A DNA stretch of 64,000 nt from Phycisphaerae bacterium (GCA_035275405.1 DATEMU010000001.1:186001-250000); one strand, 5' to 3'; counted from the first letter of the stretch, positions 38,235 to 48,060 are shown. A program made the numbers and translations. Notes: generated from the letters alone by a model not told the origin.

Positions 38235-39902
38235 ATGTCCAAAACAGCCGCGGCTCGTGCGACGCTCGCCCTCTTTATCTTCGCCTTGCGCGCCGGCGGC
38301 CAGACTTTTCCCCAAGGGGTGGCGTGTGGCGACGTGACGGAGACCTCCGCCATTTGCTGGACGCGGGTTTCCCTCCCGGGGAGCGTCCGTATCGACATCG
38401 CCACCGACGATCAATTTCAACAGATCGTAGTTTCGAATCTGGTGCAGGCGTCCGATGATGCAGACCGGACCGTCCACCACGACGCTGTGGGCCTTTCGCC
38501 CGGGACGCGTTACTTCTATCGCTTCACCCACCTCGGCACCGACGAGACCAGCCCGCCGGGCACATTCAAGACTGCGCCGCAGGGCCCGACGTCCTTCCGT
38601 TTTGTCTATACCGGCGATTCCAACGCTGCCGACCAGCCGTTCCGCGTCCTCAGCCATGCCGCCGCCGAGCAAGCCGAATTGTGGTTTTGGGCCGGTGACA
38701 CGGCGTACTGCGATGGCTCGGCAGGGGGGTTACCACCGGCGACCGACCTTGCCGGCTATCGCGCAAAGCACAGCCAGAACCGCGACGATCCGTTCTTGCA
38801 GGCGCTGATGGCCGCCGTGCCTGTGTGGGTGCAATGGGATGACCACGAAGTCGCCAATGACTACGACGGGGGGGACCTGGAGCCCCACATCACCCCGCAG
38901 CAGCGCGCTGACGCCTATCGCGCCTTCTTCGATTACATGCCGATCCGGCGGCAGGGGGTCGCTGACGATCCCGACCGCACCTACCGCTCGATCCGTTATG
39001 GCGATCTTGCCGAGTTCTTCATCCTCGACTGCCGCCAGTATCGTTCGCGTGATCTTTCGCGCGACGGTGGCGGAATCGACCCGCGAGCGTTCTTCCTCCC
39101 GACGCTCGAGATTGGCACCATCCTTCGACTCTCCGATCCGTCGCGAACGATGCTCGGCAAGAGGCAGCTCTCCTGGCTCAAGGACGGCTTGCAGCGCTCG
39201 ACCGCGACGTGGAAGTTCGTGCTCAGCTCCTTGCCGTTCACGTCACTTCTCGTCATGCCCTACGATCGTTGGGACGGCTACGACGTCGAGCGTTACGACC
39301 TCCTGCGGTTCGTTGATGAGCAGGCCATTACCGGCGTCGTCCTTCTTTCCGCCGATATTCACGGGAACGTATACAATCCCGACGTCACCCATTTTCTCCG
39401 AAATACGCTGCAAGAAGGCTTCTCGCTGGGCTTCGTCATCCCGGAGTTCATCGCCGGTCCCATCGCCACCGAGTCCATCCGGCGTGAAATCGGACTCATC
39501 GGCCCGCTCCTCTTTGACACGGCCGTATCCGAATTCATCGCCACGCCGTTGTTTGATTTCGGCTTTGACTTTCTCATGAACACGATCATCGGCGAAAACA
39601 AACTGGCCTTTGTCGAGCCGGACCGGTTCGCCTACCTCGTCGTCGATGTCACCCCGGAGCAGTTGACTTTGACGCACCGCGGAGTCGTGGCGGATTCAAG
39701 CATCCACGACCCGCCGCTGGAGACGCTTCATCAAGTCGTGCTCGCGCCGCCCGGCCCGACGTCATGCTTCCCCGCACCGCTCTTGCCCACCTTTTGTTGC
39801 CTCATGCTCGCGCCGCTCGCCCGCACGCGCTGTAGGGCGGGCTCCGCCCGCCGTCGCGCGGCCCGAACCTTGCGACTCGTCGCCGATTCCGCTCAAATCT
39901 GA
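38235..39902 (+). CDS. phoD: PhoD-like alkaline phosphatase/phosphodiesterase
   Basis: A 555-residue exported enzyme. The ATG at 38235 gives a signal peptide (1-22, ALFIFALRAGG). An N-terminal Fn3-like domain (TSAICWTRVSLPG) is followed by the PhoD metallophosphatase domain with VYTGDSN, FWAGDTAYCDG, VQWDDHEVANDY, LDCRQYRSRDL and LLSADIHGNV, the usual metal and phosphate ligands. It should release phosphate from phospho-diesters outside the cell. The last 45 residues are low-complexity and cross a GC-rich palindrome (39836-39852), so the natural C-terminus was probably extended or changed by a repeat. Confidence 0.88.
   Translation: MSKTAAARATLALFIFALRAGGQTFPQGVACGDVTETSAICWTRVSLPGSVRIDIATDDQFQQIVVSNLVQASDDADRTVHHDAVGLSPGTRYFYRFTHLGTDETSPPGTFKTAPQGPTSFRFVYTGDSNAADQPFRVLSHAAAEQAELWFWAGDTAYCDGSAGGLPPATDLAGYRAKHSQNRDDPFLQALMAAVPVWVQWDDHEVANDYDGGDLEPHITPQQRADAYRAFFDYMPIRRQGVADDPDRTYRSIRYGDLAEFFILDCRQYRSRDLSRDGGGIDPRAFFLPTLEIGTILRLSDPSRTMLGKRQLSWLKDGLQRSTATWKFVLSSLPFTSLLVMPYDRWDGYDVERYDLLRFVDEQAITGVVLLSADIHGNVYNPDVTHFLRNTLQEGFSLGFVIPEFIAGPIATESIRREIGLIGPLLFDTAVSEFIATPLFDFGFDFLMNTIIGENKLAFVEPDRFAYLVVDVTPEQLTLTHRGVVADSSIHDPPLETLHQVVLAPPGPTSCFPAPLLPTFCCLMLAPLARTRCRAGSARRRAARTLRLVADSAQI
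39836..39852. repeat. GC palindrome in the tail of the phoD gene
   Basis: GGCGGGC-TCC-GCCCGCC has perfect 7-bp arms and is preceded by TGTAG. Sequences of this form are familiar to me as small dispersed repeats in several GC-rich bacteria. It lies within the final 25 codons of the phoD frame, where the protein loses family similarity. It could also act as a termination hairpin. Confidence 0.5.
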
Positions 39903-39961
39903 CGAGTTCGAGCCGCCCACCCCGTTGCGGAGCAGGAAGAACGAATTTCCAGGGAGTCAGC

Positions 39962-42900
39962 ATGTCCTTTTCGCGTGCGTCGGTTTTCTGCATTTTTTTG
40001 TTTCTTGGATTTGTCGGAATCGCGAACGCCGACTACGAGCCGCCCATCATCATCGCCAACGCCCGAGTCGTCGCCTCGCCCGATCGCGTTCTGGATCGCG
40101 GTTCCGTGCTTATTGTCAAAGGTCGCATCGCCGAGGTCGGCGCGTCAGTCGCCACTCCGCCCGACGCTCTGCAAATCGACGCCGAGGGCCTAGTTGTCTA
40201 TCCGGGCTTCATCGATGCCAATACCCATGCGGGTCTCCCCTCGGTCGAACCCACTGACGAAGAACGCGCTCGTTGGGAAGATGAGAACCCCGATGTGCTG
40301 GAAAGCCCGCAATCGGCGACCGTCCAGGCTCATCGCCGTTTGATGCACCCTCACTGGCGATCCGAGGAATTGTACGACCCCAAGACGGCCAAGTCGGAGG
40401 ATCACCGCGCCGCCGGTTTCACAACCGCCCTGGTTTCGCCGCAGCCCGCGATCTTTTCGGGTGCGAGTGCGGTCATCGAACTTGGCGATATGCCCGTCAG
40501 GCGCTCCGTCATAAAGGCCGGCTTCGCCCAGCATGCCGCCTTTGTCACAGGGGCGGATGCCGATCGCGGTCGGACGCGTCGCGAGCGCCGCGAGCGTCGC
40601 GAATTCGACATGCCCCAATACCCCACGACGACGATGGGCGCGATGGCGGCCTTCCGACAGGTCATGATGGACGCGCAGTGGCATCGCGATCTGCTGGAAT
40701 GGAGCCGCCGCAACCCCAACGGCGAACGCCCCGCCATCGACGCAAACCTGGAGGCATTGTGGCCGCTGATCGATCCCGGCGCGCCGGGAATGCCGGTGGT
40801 CTTCATCGCCAATTCCGAGAATGAAATCCACCGCGCGTTGAACATGGCCGCCGAGTTCGGGTTGAAGCCCATTATCGCCGGCGCCCGCGAAGGCTGGAAA
40901 GCGGCTAAGCGACTCCATGATGAGAAGGTCCCGGTCATTGTCAGCCTGAAATGGACCGAGGAACCCAAGCGGCCCGGCGAAATGAAAGAAGACGAGTGGC
41001 CGCCGAAGGAACCGACCGAGCCGCGGCCGGAAAGTCTGCGCCCAATCTTTGACGAGACATGGGAGAAAAAAGCGTTCGAACCCGAGCGGCTCTTTCAGGA
41101 GCGCGTCCGGCTTTGGCAGGAAGAGGTGGACAACGCCAAACTTCTGCACGAGGCCGGCGTCGAATTCGCCATTGGTTCCTTCGAGATGAAGAGTACGGCC
41201 GACCTGATGAAGAACCTCCGCAAAGCGATCGCCCGGGGCCTGCCGGAGTCCGTCGCCCTCGCGGCCCTGACGCGGGATGCCGCCAAACTAATGGGGCTGT
41301 CGGATCAGCTCGGTGAGATCGCCCCGAACCATTTGGCCAATCTCACGATCCTCGACAAGCCGCTGGCCGACGAGAAGTCGAAGGTGCAACTCGTCTTTAT
41401 CGAAGGCAAGCGCTTCGACCCGCTCCTCGCTCCCAAGCCCGACTTCAAGGGCCGCCGGCGCGACAGGGGCGGCCCAGCGTCATCCCAGCCCACAACGGCC
41501 GAGGCGGCCTCGCGGCCAACCTCTGCGCCCACGACCCAGAGAGTCGACTGGCCGTCCTTCGCCTGCGAAATCGAAGCGGATCGCAAGCCGAAGGTGCAGA
41601 CCGGCGGCGACTTGCTCATCAAACATGCCACGCTCCTCACGATCACGCGCGGCGACGTGGTCGACACCGACATCATGATTCAGGATGGAAAGATTTCCGC
41701 CATCGGCCGCGGTCTCACGGCGCCGCCCGGCATGAAGTCGATCGACCTGACCGGCTACTGCGTCATGCCCGGCATCATCGATCCGCACTCGCACATGTGC
41801 AGCGACGGCGGTCTCAACGAATTCTCGCTCTCGGTCACACCGGAGGTCCGCGTCGGCGACGTCATTGACCCCAAGGATGTCTCCGCATTTCGCGCGCTGG
41901 CGGGAGGCGTTACGACGATCCACACGATGCACGGCTCTGCCAACACGATCGGCGGACAAAACGTCACGCTTCGCCTCAAGTACGGACGGCCCGCGGCGGA
42001 GTGGGTCTTTAAGGAGGCCCCCAAAACGGTCAAATTCGCCCTCGGCGAAAACGTCAAGCAGTCCAACTTCGGCCGCCGGGGCACACGCTTCCCCAACACG
42101 CGGATGGGCGTCGAGGCGGTTCTTCGCCGTTCCTTCGACGCTGCCCGTAAGTACAAGGCCGATTGGGCCAGGTATGAAAAGGAAAAAGCCGCCGGCAAGA
42201 ATCCTCGCCCGGTACGTCGCGATCTTCGCCTCGACGCGCTCGCCGCGATTCATGACGGCGCGATTTGGGTCCATTGCCATTGTTATCGCGCCGACGAAAT
42301 CCTGCGGCTTCTGGCTGTCGCGGAGGAATACGGATTTCGAATTGCCGTCCTGCAGCACATCCTCGAAGGCTATCGCATCATTCCCGAGATCGTCCGCCAC
42401 GGTTGCGGCGCTTCGACCTTCTCTGACTGGTGGGCCTACAAAATCGAGGCCTACGACGCCATCCCCCACAACGCATCGCGTATGACGCAGGGTGGTGTGA
42501 ATGCCACCGTCAACTCCGACTCGCCCGAACTCGTCCGCCACTTGAACTTCGAGGCCGCCAAATCCCTCCACTACGGCGGTCTGTCCGCCAACGATGCGCT
42601 GAAGCTCTGCACGCTCAACGGTGCGATTCAATTGGGGGTCGACAAGTACGTCGGTTCCATCGAACCCGGCAAGTTCGCCGACCTGGCGATCTTCGAGGGT
42701 CATCCGCTCGATACTTTCTCGAAATGCATCCTGACGCTCATTGACGGTGAAATCTACTTCCAGCACGAATCACTGGATTTCGAAAAGCCCGCGCCGCCGC
42801 TCGCCGCCCGGTCTTTTGGTTCGCCGCCGCCGCTCATCGACGTGCCCTCCTCGCAAAACAGCGAATATTGGATCGTCGAGGCGACCATCCATCCGGTGAC

Positions 42901-44137
42901 GGGTCCGGCGATTTCAAACGGTCGCATCGTTATCAAAGACGGACTCATCAAGGAAATCGGTCCCAATGATGGTCGGGCGGCTCCTTCGAAGGCGGCCGTC
43001 GTGAGCGCAAAGGGCCTCCACGTTTTTCCCGGCCTCATCAACGCCGACACCACGCTGGGCCTGATGGAAATTGAATCCGTCGCCGGGACGATGGACGAGC
43101 AGGAGATCGGCGATTTCCAGCCGGACCTGGCCGTTCTCTCCGCGTACAACCCCTTTGCCAGCGCGATCGAAGTCGCGCGATGCGATGGCGTTACCAGCGC
43201 CCTCATCGCGCCCGGTGTCGGCACGATCGGCGGACGGGCAGGCTTCGTGCGGCTCGACGGATGGTCGATGCCCGAGGCCGCTGTTGCTTCGCCGCTCGGC
43301 CTTTGCGTCGCGCTCCCTTCGCTGCCTATCCGCTTCCCCGACGACCTCGAAGAAGACCGTAAGAAGGAACAGATCGACGAGTATCGCAAGAAGCTCGCCA
43401 AGATCGAAGACTTTTTCCGCAAGGCCTCTCGTTACGCCAAGGCCGTCGCCGCGGCGGGCGGTAATGCCGAAAAAATGCCGGAGTTTGACCGCCGTCTCGA
43501 CGCCATGATCCCCTTCGTCCGCAGCGAGGCCCCGGTCCTCTTCCGCGCCGATAGTTACAAGCAGATCAAGGAGGCCCTTCACTTCGCCGAGCATTACCAA
43601 CTGAAGCCCGTCATCCGCGGCGGTCGCGAGGCATGGAAACTCGCCGACGAGCTCTCCGAGAAGAAAATCGACGTGATCCTTGGCCGGACCACGAGCTACC
43701 TCGGCGACAGGTTTGAGCCCTGGGACAGCGTCTATCGCGCCCCGGCCATTCTCCACCGGCACGGAATCCGCTTCTGCATCACGACCGGCGACGCCACGCT
43801 CGCCAAGCACGTCGGCATCGAGGCCGGCTTTGCCGTGTCGCATGGCCTCTCCGAGGCCGCCGCGCTCGCGTCGGTCACGATCGTGCCGGCGCGAATCCTC
43901 GGAGTGGGCGACCGCTATGGCAGCCTCGAAGTCGGCAAGGTCGCCGATGTCATTGTGACGACCGACACGCCCCTCCAAGCCTCCACCGTAGTCGTTGCCG
44001 AATTCATCGCCGGTCGCCCCATCGACCTCTCCAGCAAGCATTCGCGTACCGACGACAAGTTCCGGGCTCGCCCCCAACCAAAACTTGCGCCGGAATCACC
44101 CCTCCGAGGCCCTCCGGCGATGCGGGCGGCACGTTAG
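39962..44137 (+). CDS. triple-domain amidohydrolase, only the middle domain with HxH metal site
   Basis: A 1391-residue exported protein with a signal peptide (about 1-23). It contains three successive amidohydrolase (HutI-like) units, about 25-480, 545-1000 and 1005-1370, separated by a Ser/Thr/Pro linker near 485-545. Each starts with the beta-sandwich strand pattern (IIIANARVV, LLIKHATLL, YWIVEATIH). The middle unit keeps the active-site set: His609-x-His611 in DPHSHM, WVHCHCYRADE near 767-777, LQHILEGY near 800 and NSDSPE near 850. In the first the metal motif is DANTHAG with only one histidine, and in the third it is NADTTLG with none, so both are probably structural or regulatory. Family members hydrolyse cyclic amides and dipeptides; the substrate is unknown. 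ATG follows AGGGAG. Confidence 0.87.
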   Translation: MSFSRASVFCIFLFLGFVGIANADYEPPIIIANARVVASPDRVLDRGSVLIVKGRIAEVGASVATPPDALQIDAEGLVVYPGFIDANTHAGLPSVEPTDEERARWEDENPDVLESPQSATVQAHRRLMHPHWRSEELYDPKTAKSEDHRAAGFTTALVSPQPAIFSGASAVIELGDMPVRRSVIKAGFAQHAAFVTGADADRGRTRRERRERREFDMPQYPTTTMGAMAAFRQVMMDAQWHRDLLEWSRRNPNGERPAIDANLEALWPLIDPGAPGMPVVFIANSENEIHRALNMAAEFGLKPIIAGAREGWKAAKRLHDEKVPVIVSLKWTEEPKRPGEMKEDEWPPKEPTEPRPESLRPIFDETWEKKAFEPERLFQERVRLWQEEVDNAKLLHEAGVEFAIGSFEMKSTADLMKNLRKAIARGLPESVALAALTRDAAKLMGLSDQLGEIAPNHLANLTILDKPLADEKSKVQLVFIEGKRFDPLLAPKPDFKGRRRDRGGPASSQPTTAEAASRPTSAPTTQRVDWPSFACEIEADRKPKVQTGGDLLIKHATLLTITRGDVVDTDIMIQDGKISAIGRGLTAPPGMKSIDLTGYCVMPGIIDPHSHMCSDGGLNEFSLSVTPEVRVGDVIDPKDVSAFRALAGGVTTIHTMHGSANTIGGQNVTLRLKYGRPAAEWVFKEAPKTVKFALGENVKQSNFGRRGTRFPNTRMGVEAVLRRSFDAARKYKADWARYEKEKAAGKNPRPVRRDLRLDALAAIHDGAIWVHCHCYRADEILRLLAVAEEYGFRIAVLQHILEGYRIIPEIVRHGCGASTFSDWWAYKIEAYDAIPHNASRMTQGGVNATVNSDSPELVRHLNFEAAKSLHYGGLSANDALKLCTLNGAIQLGVDKYVGSIEPGKFADLAIFEGHPLDTFSKCILTLIDGEIYFQHESLDFEKPAPPLAARSFGSPPPLIDVPSSQNSEYWIVEATIHPVTGPAISNGRIVIKDGLIKEIGPNDGRAAPSKAAVVSAKGLHVFPGLINADTTLGLMEIESVAGTMDEQEIGDFQPDLAVLSAYNPFASAIEVARCDGVTSALIAPGVGTIGGRAGFVRLDGWSMPEAAVASPLGLCVALPSLPIRFPDDLEEDRKKEQIDEYRKKLAKIEDFFRKASRYAKAVAAAGGNAEKMPEFDRRLDAMIPFVRSEAPVLFRADSYKQIKEALHFAEHYQLKPVIRGGREAWKLADELSEKKIDVILGRTTSYLGDRFEPWDSVYRAPAILHRHGIRFCITTGDATLAKHVGIEAGFAVSHGLSEAAALASVTIVPARILGVGDRYGSLEVGKVADVIVTTDTPLQASTVVVAEFIAGRPIDLSSKHSRTDDKFRARPQPKLAPESPLRGPPAMRAAR

Positions 44138-44338
44138 TTTCCCATCCCAAACCGTGACCATATGGCGATTCAAAAGGTGCTTGACAACCTCCGGGGCCTC
44201 TGTTCCGATAGTACGCAGTTTTAGAGGGCACGACCGCCGATCTTTTCCAGGAGCATCCTTTCCCCACTAGCTGCGGCCGCTCGGCCGACGGATCCCCCCA
44301 AAAAAATCGCCGGATCGCCACTCGCGAGGGATTATCCC

Positions 44339-44725
44339 ATGGAGTACACCGACAAAACCCTGATCTGCGTCGATTGCAACGCGGAGTTTATCCATTCCGC
44401 CGACGATCAGGCGCGCTATGCCGAGCGCGGTTTCACCAACGAGCCCAAGCGCTGTCGCGCCTGCCGTGAGAAGCGGAAGACGATGGGTGGCGGCGGAGGG
44501 GGGGGTGGGGGTGGCGGCGGACGACGCGGTGGCGGCGGTGGTGGGGGCGGCCGCGGTGGATACGGTGGCGGCGGCGGCGCGCGTCCCCCTCGACAGATGT
44601 TTCAAGTGACCTGCTCGGAGTGTGGTCAGCCGACCGAGGTGCCGTTCAAGCCCACCGAGGGCCGGCCGGTCTATTGCCGCAATTGTTACCAATCGCACAA
44701 GGGCAGCGCCGGCACGTTTGATTAA
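44339..44725 (+). CDS. zinc-binding CxxC protein with a poly-glycine linker
   Basis: A 128-residue protein. Two cysteine modules, CVDC with CRAC (10-13, 41-44) and CSEC with CRNC (about 93-96, 114-117), flank a central run of glycine with a few arginines and one tyrosine (about 50-80). The form CxxC-x(about 17-27)-CxxC matches the small probable zinc-binding family often seen in Chloroflexota and Planctomycetota. The Gly/Arg-rich centre resembles RGG-type RNA-binding segments. A role in nucleic-acid binding is a guess; the family is uncharacterised. The 200 bp upstream (44138-44338) hold no gene. Confidence 0.8.
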   Translation: MEYTDKTLICVDCNAEFIHSADDQARYAERGFTNEPKRCRACREKRKTMGGGGGGGGGGGGRRGGGGGGGGRGGYGGGGGARPPRQMFQVTCSECGQPTEVPFKPTEGRPVYCRNCYQSHKGSAGTFD

Positions 44726-44752
44726 GGTCGGCGGTTAATACCATCGGTACGG

Positions 44753-46324
44753 TCACCGAGCGGCGCTGATCGGCGCCTGTGATGTGGCGCGCAGATCCAA
44801 AAGCGCCATCTCGACATGGTTGCGCGCCAGCAGTCGTCCGCCAACGAGCGCGAAATTGTTCCACGTCCGATCGTTAAACACCCGCATCGATCCCTTCTCG
44901 CGGTGTTCCGCAGGCGTCGCCTCGACCAGCGCAAGTCGGCCGTCGTCGCTCATCACGATCAAATGGCCCTGCGCGAGAACGACGGATCCGTACCCATATT
45001 TGCCGCCTTTCCAGGGCCGCTCGCCGGTCTCTAGTTCCACGCAGCACAGCACGCCTTCGTCGAGCCCGTAGGCGAATCCGCCACTCACGACCGACGAGTT
45101 GAACTTGTTTTTCATCCTTGTATTGGACCAGATTTCGCGCGCCTGAAGCTTGCCGTTTGCCGCCTCGATCTTGATCACCGCGCTCCCTTTGCCGTAGCCC
45201 GACGAGAGGAAAATGCGATCCCCCCCGACCTCCAGCGGTTGGGAGCAGTTGATCCCCATGCTCGTGTCCCACGGATGGCTCCAGAGAATTTCGCCCGACG
45301 CCGGGTCGAGCCCATTCAATGCCGCCGCCGCGAGATTGAGCACCTGACGCCGCCCGGCGAGGGTGACCACCGCGAGCGAGCTGTATGCCTGTAGGCCGGC
45401 CCTCGCGTTCCAGACCGGATCGCCGGTCGCTGCGTCATAAGCCAGGACCGACGGATCGGCTTTTCCGGAGTTCGTCACCAGCACTTTTCCGTCGATCACC
45501 AGCGGCGAACACGCCAGTCCCCAGGACAGATTCTCTTGCTTGAACTCCTGAAGAATGTTCCGCTTCCACACGACTCGTCCGTCCGCGGCTTCAAGGCAGT
45601 ACAAATGGCCCTCCGCCCCCAGCGAATACACGCGCTCGCCCGCCAGTGTCGGCGTGGCGCGCGGGCCGTCTCCCCCAAGCGTCTCTTCAAACGACGCTTC
45701 ATACTCCTGCACCCAAAGTTCCCGCCCGGTCGCCAGTTCATAACACGTGACAGCCTCCTTATCGCGGCGTTGTTCTATCGTGTAGGCCCGTCCGCCTCCC
45801 ACGACAAAACTCGCATAGCCACCGCCGATCGGCTGCCGCCAGAGTTCGCGCGGGGGGCAGGCCTTCCAGTCCAATTGCAGGTCGAAGGCGTCGTAAACCC
45901 CGTCGCGCCGCGGCCCGCGAAAATCGGGCCACGAGAGTTTGGCCTCCTCGGGAGCGATTTGCAGGACGTAGGGTGCGCTACCTCTTTGCGCGCGGCGATG
46001 TTTCTCCAACGCGCTGGGACGTGTGAGCCTTCCGAAGTCCAGAGAAAAATCCCGCAGGCTGCGCATCCCGCCCTCAAAATCCCAAAGCGGTTTAAGGGCC
46101 AGCAGTGCGACAAGGCCGAAAGCGGGCGCCATGACGACGACTCCGGCAGCCTTTCGCCACCGTGCAGCTCGTGGGTGTCGAATCAGCAGAACGACGCCTA
46201 GTGGATAGAGCAGCAGCAGCAAAAGGAATATTACCCAACGCTGCTCGTGCCATGCGGCGCTGGGCGGTGTGGCGCCGTCGAAGTGGTGGTGCGGCTTTTC
46301 TTGAGGTTGATTCGCGTTCGTCAT
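44753..46324 (-). CDS. membrane-anchored PQQ-type beta-propeller protein
   Basis: A 523-residue protein with two hydrophobic helices (about 29-48 and 60-80) then a propeller of PQQ-like repeats from about 135 (for example CYELATGRELWVQ, LYCLEAADGRVVW and LAYDAATGDPVW, GLDPASGEILW). The segment SWPDFRGPRRDGVY is typical of planctomycete outer-membrane-assembly-like propeller proteins. No quinoprotein dehydrogenase catalytic residues are evident, so it is more likely a binding scaffold than an enzyme. Ends 28 bp from the convergent zinc-binding gene. Confidence 0.85.
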   Translation of the reverse strand: MTNANQPQEKPHHHFDGATPPSAAWHEQRWVIFLLLLLLYPLGVVLLIRHPRAARWRKAAGVVVMAPAFGLVALLALKPLWDFEGGMRSLRDFSLDFGRLTRPSALEKHRRAQRGSAPYVLQIAPEEAKLSWPDFRGPRRDGVYDAFDLQLDWKACPPRELWRQPIGGGYASFVVGGGRAYTIEQRRDKEAVTCYELATGRELWVQEYEASFEETLGGDGPRATPTLAGERVYSLGAEGHLYCLEAADGRVVWKRNILQEFKQENLSWGLACSPLVIDGKVLVTNSGKADPSVLAYDAATGDPVWNARAGLQAYSSLAVVTLAGRRQVLNLAAAALNGLDPASGEILWSHPWDTSMGINCSQPLEVGGDRIFLSSGYGKGSAVIKIEAANGKLQAREIWSNTRMKNKFNSSVVSGGFAYGLDEGVLCCVELETGERPWKGGKYGYGSVVLAQGHLIVMSDDGRLALVEATPAEHREKGSMRVFNDRTWNNFALVGGRLLARNHVEMALLDLRATSQAPISAAR

Positions 46325-46330
46325 GAATTT

Positions 46331-47107
46331 CTACTGCGTATCAATCACCAGCCCGTCGTACGAAAGAGCCATCCCCTTGGGCAGTTCCCGATTTGTCTCT
46401 TCGTGTGGCAGTTCATGGGCGATGTGCGTGAAATACGTCTGTCGCGCAAGGATCCGCCGGGCGTGATCCACAGCCTGTTCGAGATTGAAATGCGTCGGGT
46501 GCGGTCGCTTGCGAAGCGCGTCCAGAATGAGCACGTCCAGCCCCGAAAGCAGCCCCCACGATTCCTGCGGAATCTCACTCACGTCCGTGCAATAAGCGAA
46601 ACTACCCACGCGAAAACCAAGGACCGGCATTCGTCCGTGCAAAAGCGGAATCGGCGTGATCGTCTGACCGCCGATGTCCAGCGGCCCGTCGATCTCGCGT
46701 AGCTCCAACCGCGGCTTCGCCGACGGATACTCCGCATCGTCCTCGAATACATAGGCAAACATCGTCCGCAGCCGCTCAAGCGTTGCGGGTTGACCGTAAC
46801 AGGGAATCGCCGCCTCCTGAAGCCAATTGAACCGCCGCAAATCATCCAATCCTGCCAGGTGATCGATGTGATGATGCGTGTAGAGCACGGCATCCACCCG
46901 CCGCACGTTGTTCGCCAGGCATTGCAGCCGCAATTCGGGCGACGTATCGACCAGCAATGTCGTCGCATCGTATTGAATTAGGATGCTGGGCCGCGTCCGC
47001 CGGTCGCGCGGGTCGGCCGACGTGCAAACCGCACAGTCGCAGGCGATCATCGGGACCCCGTGCGAGGTGCCCGAACCGAGAACCGTGATGGTGAAAGCGC
47101 CCGCCAT
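46331..47107 (-). CDS. metallo-beta-lactamase-fold hydrolase (PhnP-like)
   Basis: A 258-residue protein. VLGSGTSHGVP at 9-19, CDCAVC at 23-28 and THHHIDHLAGLDDLR near 76-90 match the PhnP/cyclic-phosphate phosphodiesterase branch; the HHHIDH motif binds two metals, and the final histidine is in FTHIAHELPHEE. It should hydrolyse phosphodiesters, but the substrate is not set by the sequence. It lies 6 bp downstream of nothing else on its strand except the propeller gene that follows. Confidence 0.86.
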   Translation of the reverse strand: MAGAFTITVLGSGTSHGVPMIACDCAVCTSADPRDRRTRPSILIQYDATTLLVDTSPELRLQCLANNVRRVDAVLYTHHHIDHLAGLDDLRRFNWLQEAAIPCYGQPATLERLRTMFAYVFEDDAEYPSAKPRLELREIDGPLDIGGQTITPIPLLHGRMPVLGFRVGSFAYCTDVSEIPQESWGLLSGLDVLILDALRKRPHPTHFNLEQAVDHARRILARQTYFTHIAHELPHEETNRELPKGMALSYDGLVIDTQ

Positions 47108-47175
47108 TACCGGACGGGATTATATGGGGATTTATCGATGCGGATAACGCGAATTGTCCGAGGCGGCGAGGTCTT

Positions 47176-48060
47176 CTATTCCCGGAAAATCGCTTCCGTA
47201 GATGCCACCTGTTCGGGCAGCTTCGCCGCCGCCTCGTCGACCGCCGCCTGATTCAGATGCAGCGCCGACAGCATTTCGCTATCGAATTCGTCCTGCGCAC
47301 CCGTCGCCGAGAATCCGATCCCTGCCCGGCAGGCGAGGGTGTCTGCTACGTGCACCAGCGTCGCCAGCTCGCGATTGACCGGGGCCAGGTCCATCGGCTT
47401 GTGGTGGTAGCCGATGGCCGTGCACAGGTTCATGGGGAAGCGCCATTTCGTCCCCAGCGCCATCCCAAACGCCTGATGGTCCGCCCCGATGATCTCCTGC
47501 TCCAGTTCGCAGAAGTTCTTGCCTTCCTTCGCATTGCGCTGGATGACTTCTTCCAGCTTCTTGCCGAAGACTTGTCGCTCGACCAAGAGACCCAGATCGT
47601 GAATCAGCCCCGCCAGGAAGCTTTCTTCCATGGGCGGCCGGCCCTGCGCGGCACTCAGCAGACGGGAACCCACACCCACGGCGATGCTGTGGCGCCACAC
47701 TTCCTGCCCGCTGAAGCCGTCGATCGCCCCGCCGGCGTTGAACAAGTGGGACATCGAGGCCGCGATGGAAATATTCTTCACCGCCGACAGGCCCAGAAGC
47801 ACAATCGCGCGATCGATGCTCGATATCTGCCCCGGCAATCCATAAAAAGCGGAGTTGACCACCTTCAGAAGCCGCGTCGACAGCGCCGGATCGTTGCGGA
47901 TCACTTCGTGCAGGTCCCGCGCCGTCGATTTCGGGTTCTCAACGATCTGGATGATCTTGATCGTCACTTCGGGGAGCGTCGCGATCTCGCCTAGGTCGGC
48001 GATCGCCGTGGCGATCAGCTTGTCCGCCTCGCTCTTGCCCTTGGTCAGTGTCGTCATCAT
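47176..48060 (-). CDS. HDOD-domain signalling protein
   Basis: A 294-residue protein with one HDOD domain from about 22 to 220: TLPEVTIKIIQIVENP, VIRNDPALSTRLLKVVNSAFYG and HSIAVGVGSRLLS, then GLIHDLGLLV. The family relates to HD phosphodiesterases but lacks catalysis in most members and serves as a signalling platform. GGGAG lies about 10 nt before the ATG. No sensor or output gene is nearby, so its pathway cannot be inferred. Confidence 0.87.
   Translation of the reverse strand: MMTTLTKGKSEADKLIATAIADLGEIATLPEVTIKIIQIVENPKSTARDLHEVIRNDPALSTRLLKVVNSAFYGLPGQISSIDRAIVLLGLSAVKNISIAASMSHLFNAGGAIDGFSGQEVWRHSIAVGVGSRLLSAAQGRPPMEESFLAGLIHDLGLLVERQVFGKKLEEVIQRNAKEGKNFCELEQEIIGADHQAFGMALGTKWRFPMNLCTAIGYHHKPMDLAPVNRELATLVHVADTLACRAGIGFSATGAQDEFDSEMLSALHLNQAAVDEAAAKLPEQVASTEAIFRE

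Noticed and set aside
44181..44212. TTGACA at 44181-44186 as a promoter for the zinc-binding gene
   Set aside because: No acceptable -10 hexamer lies 16-18 bp downstream; the nearest candidates are poor or badly spaced.
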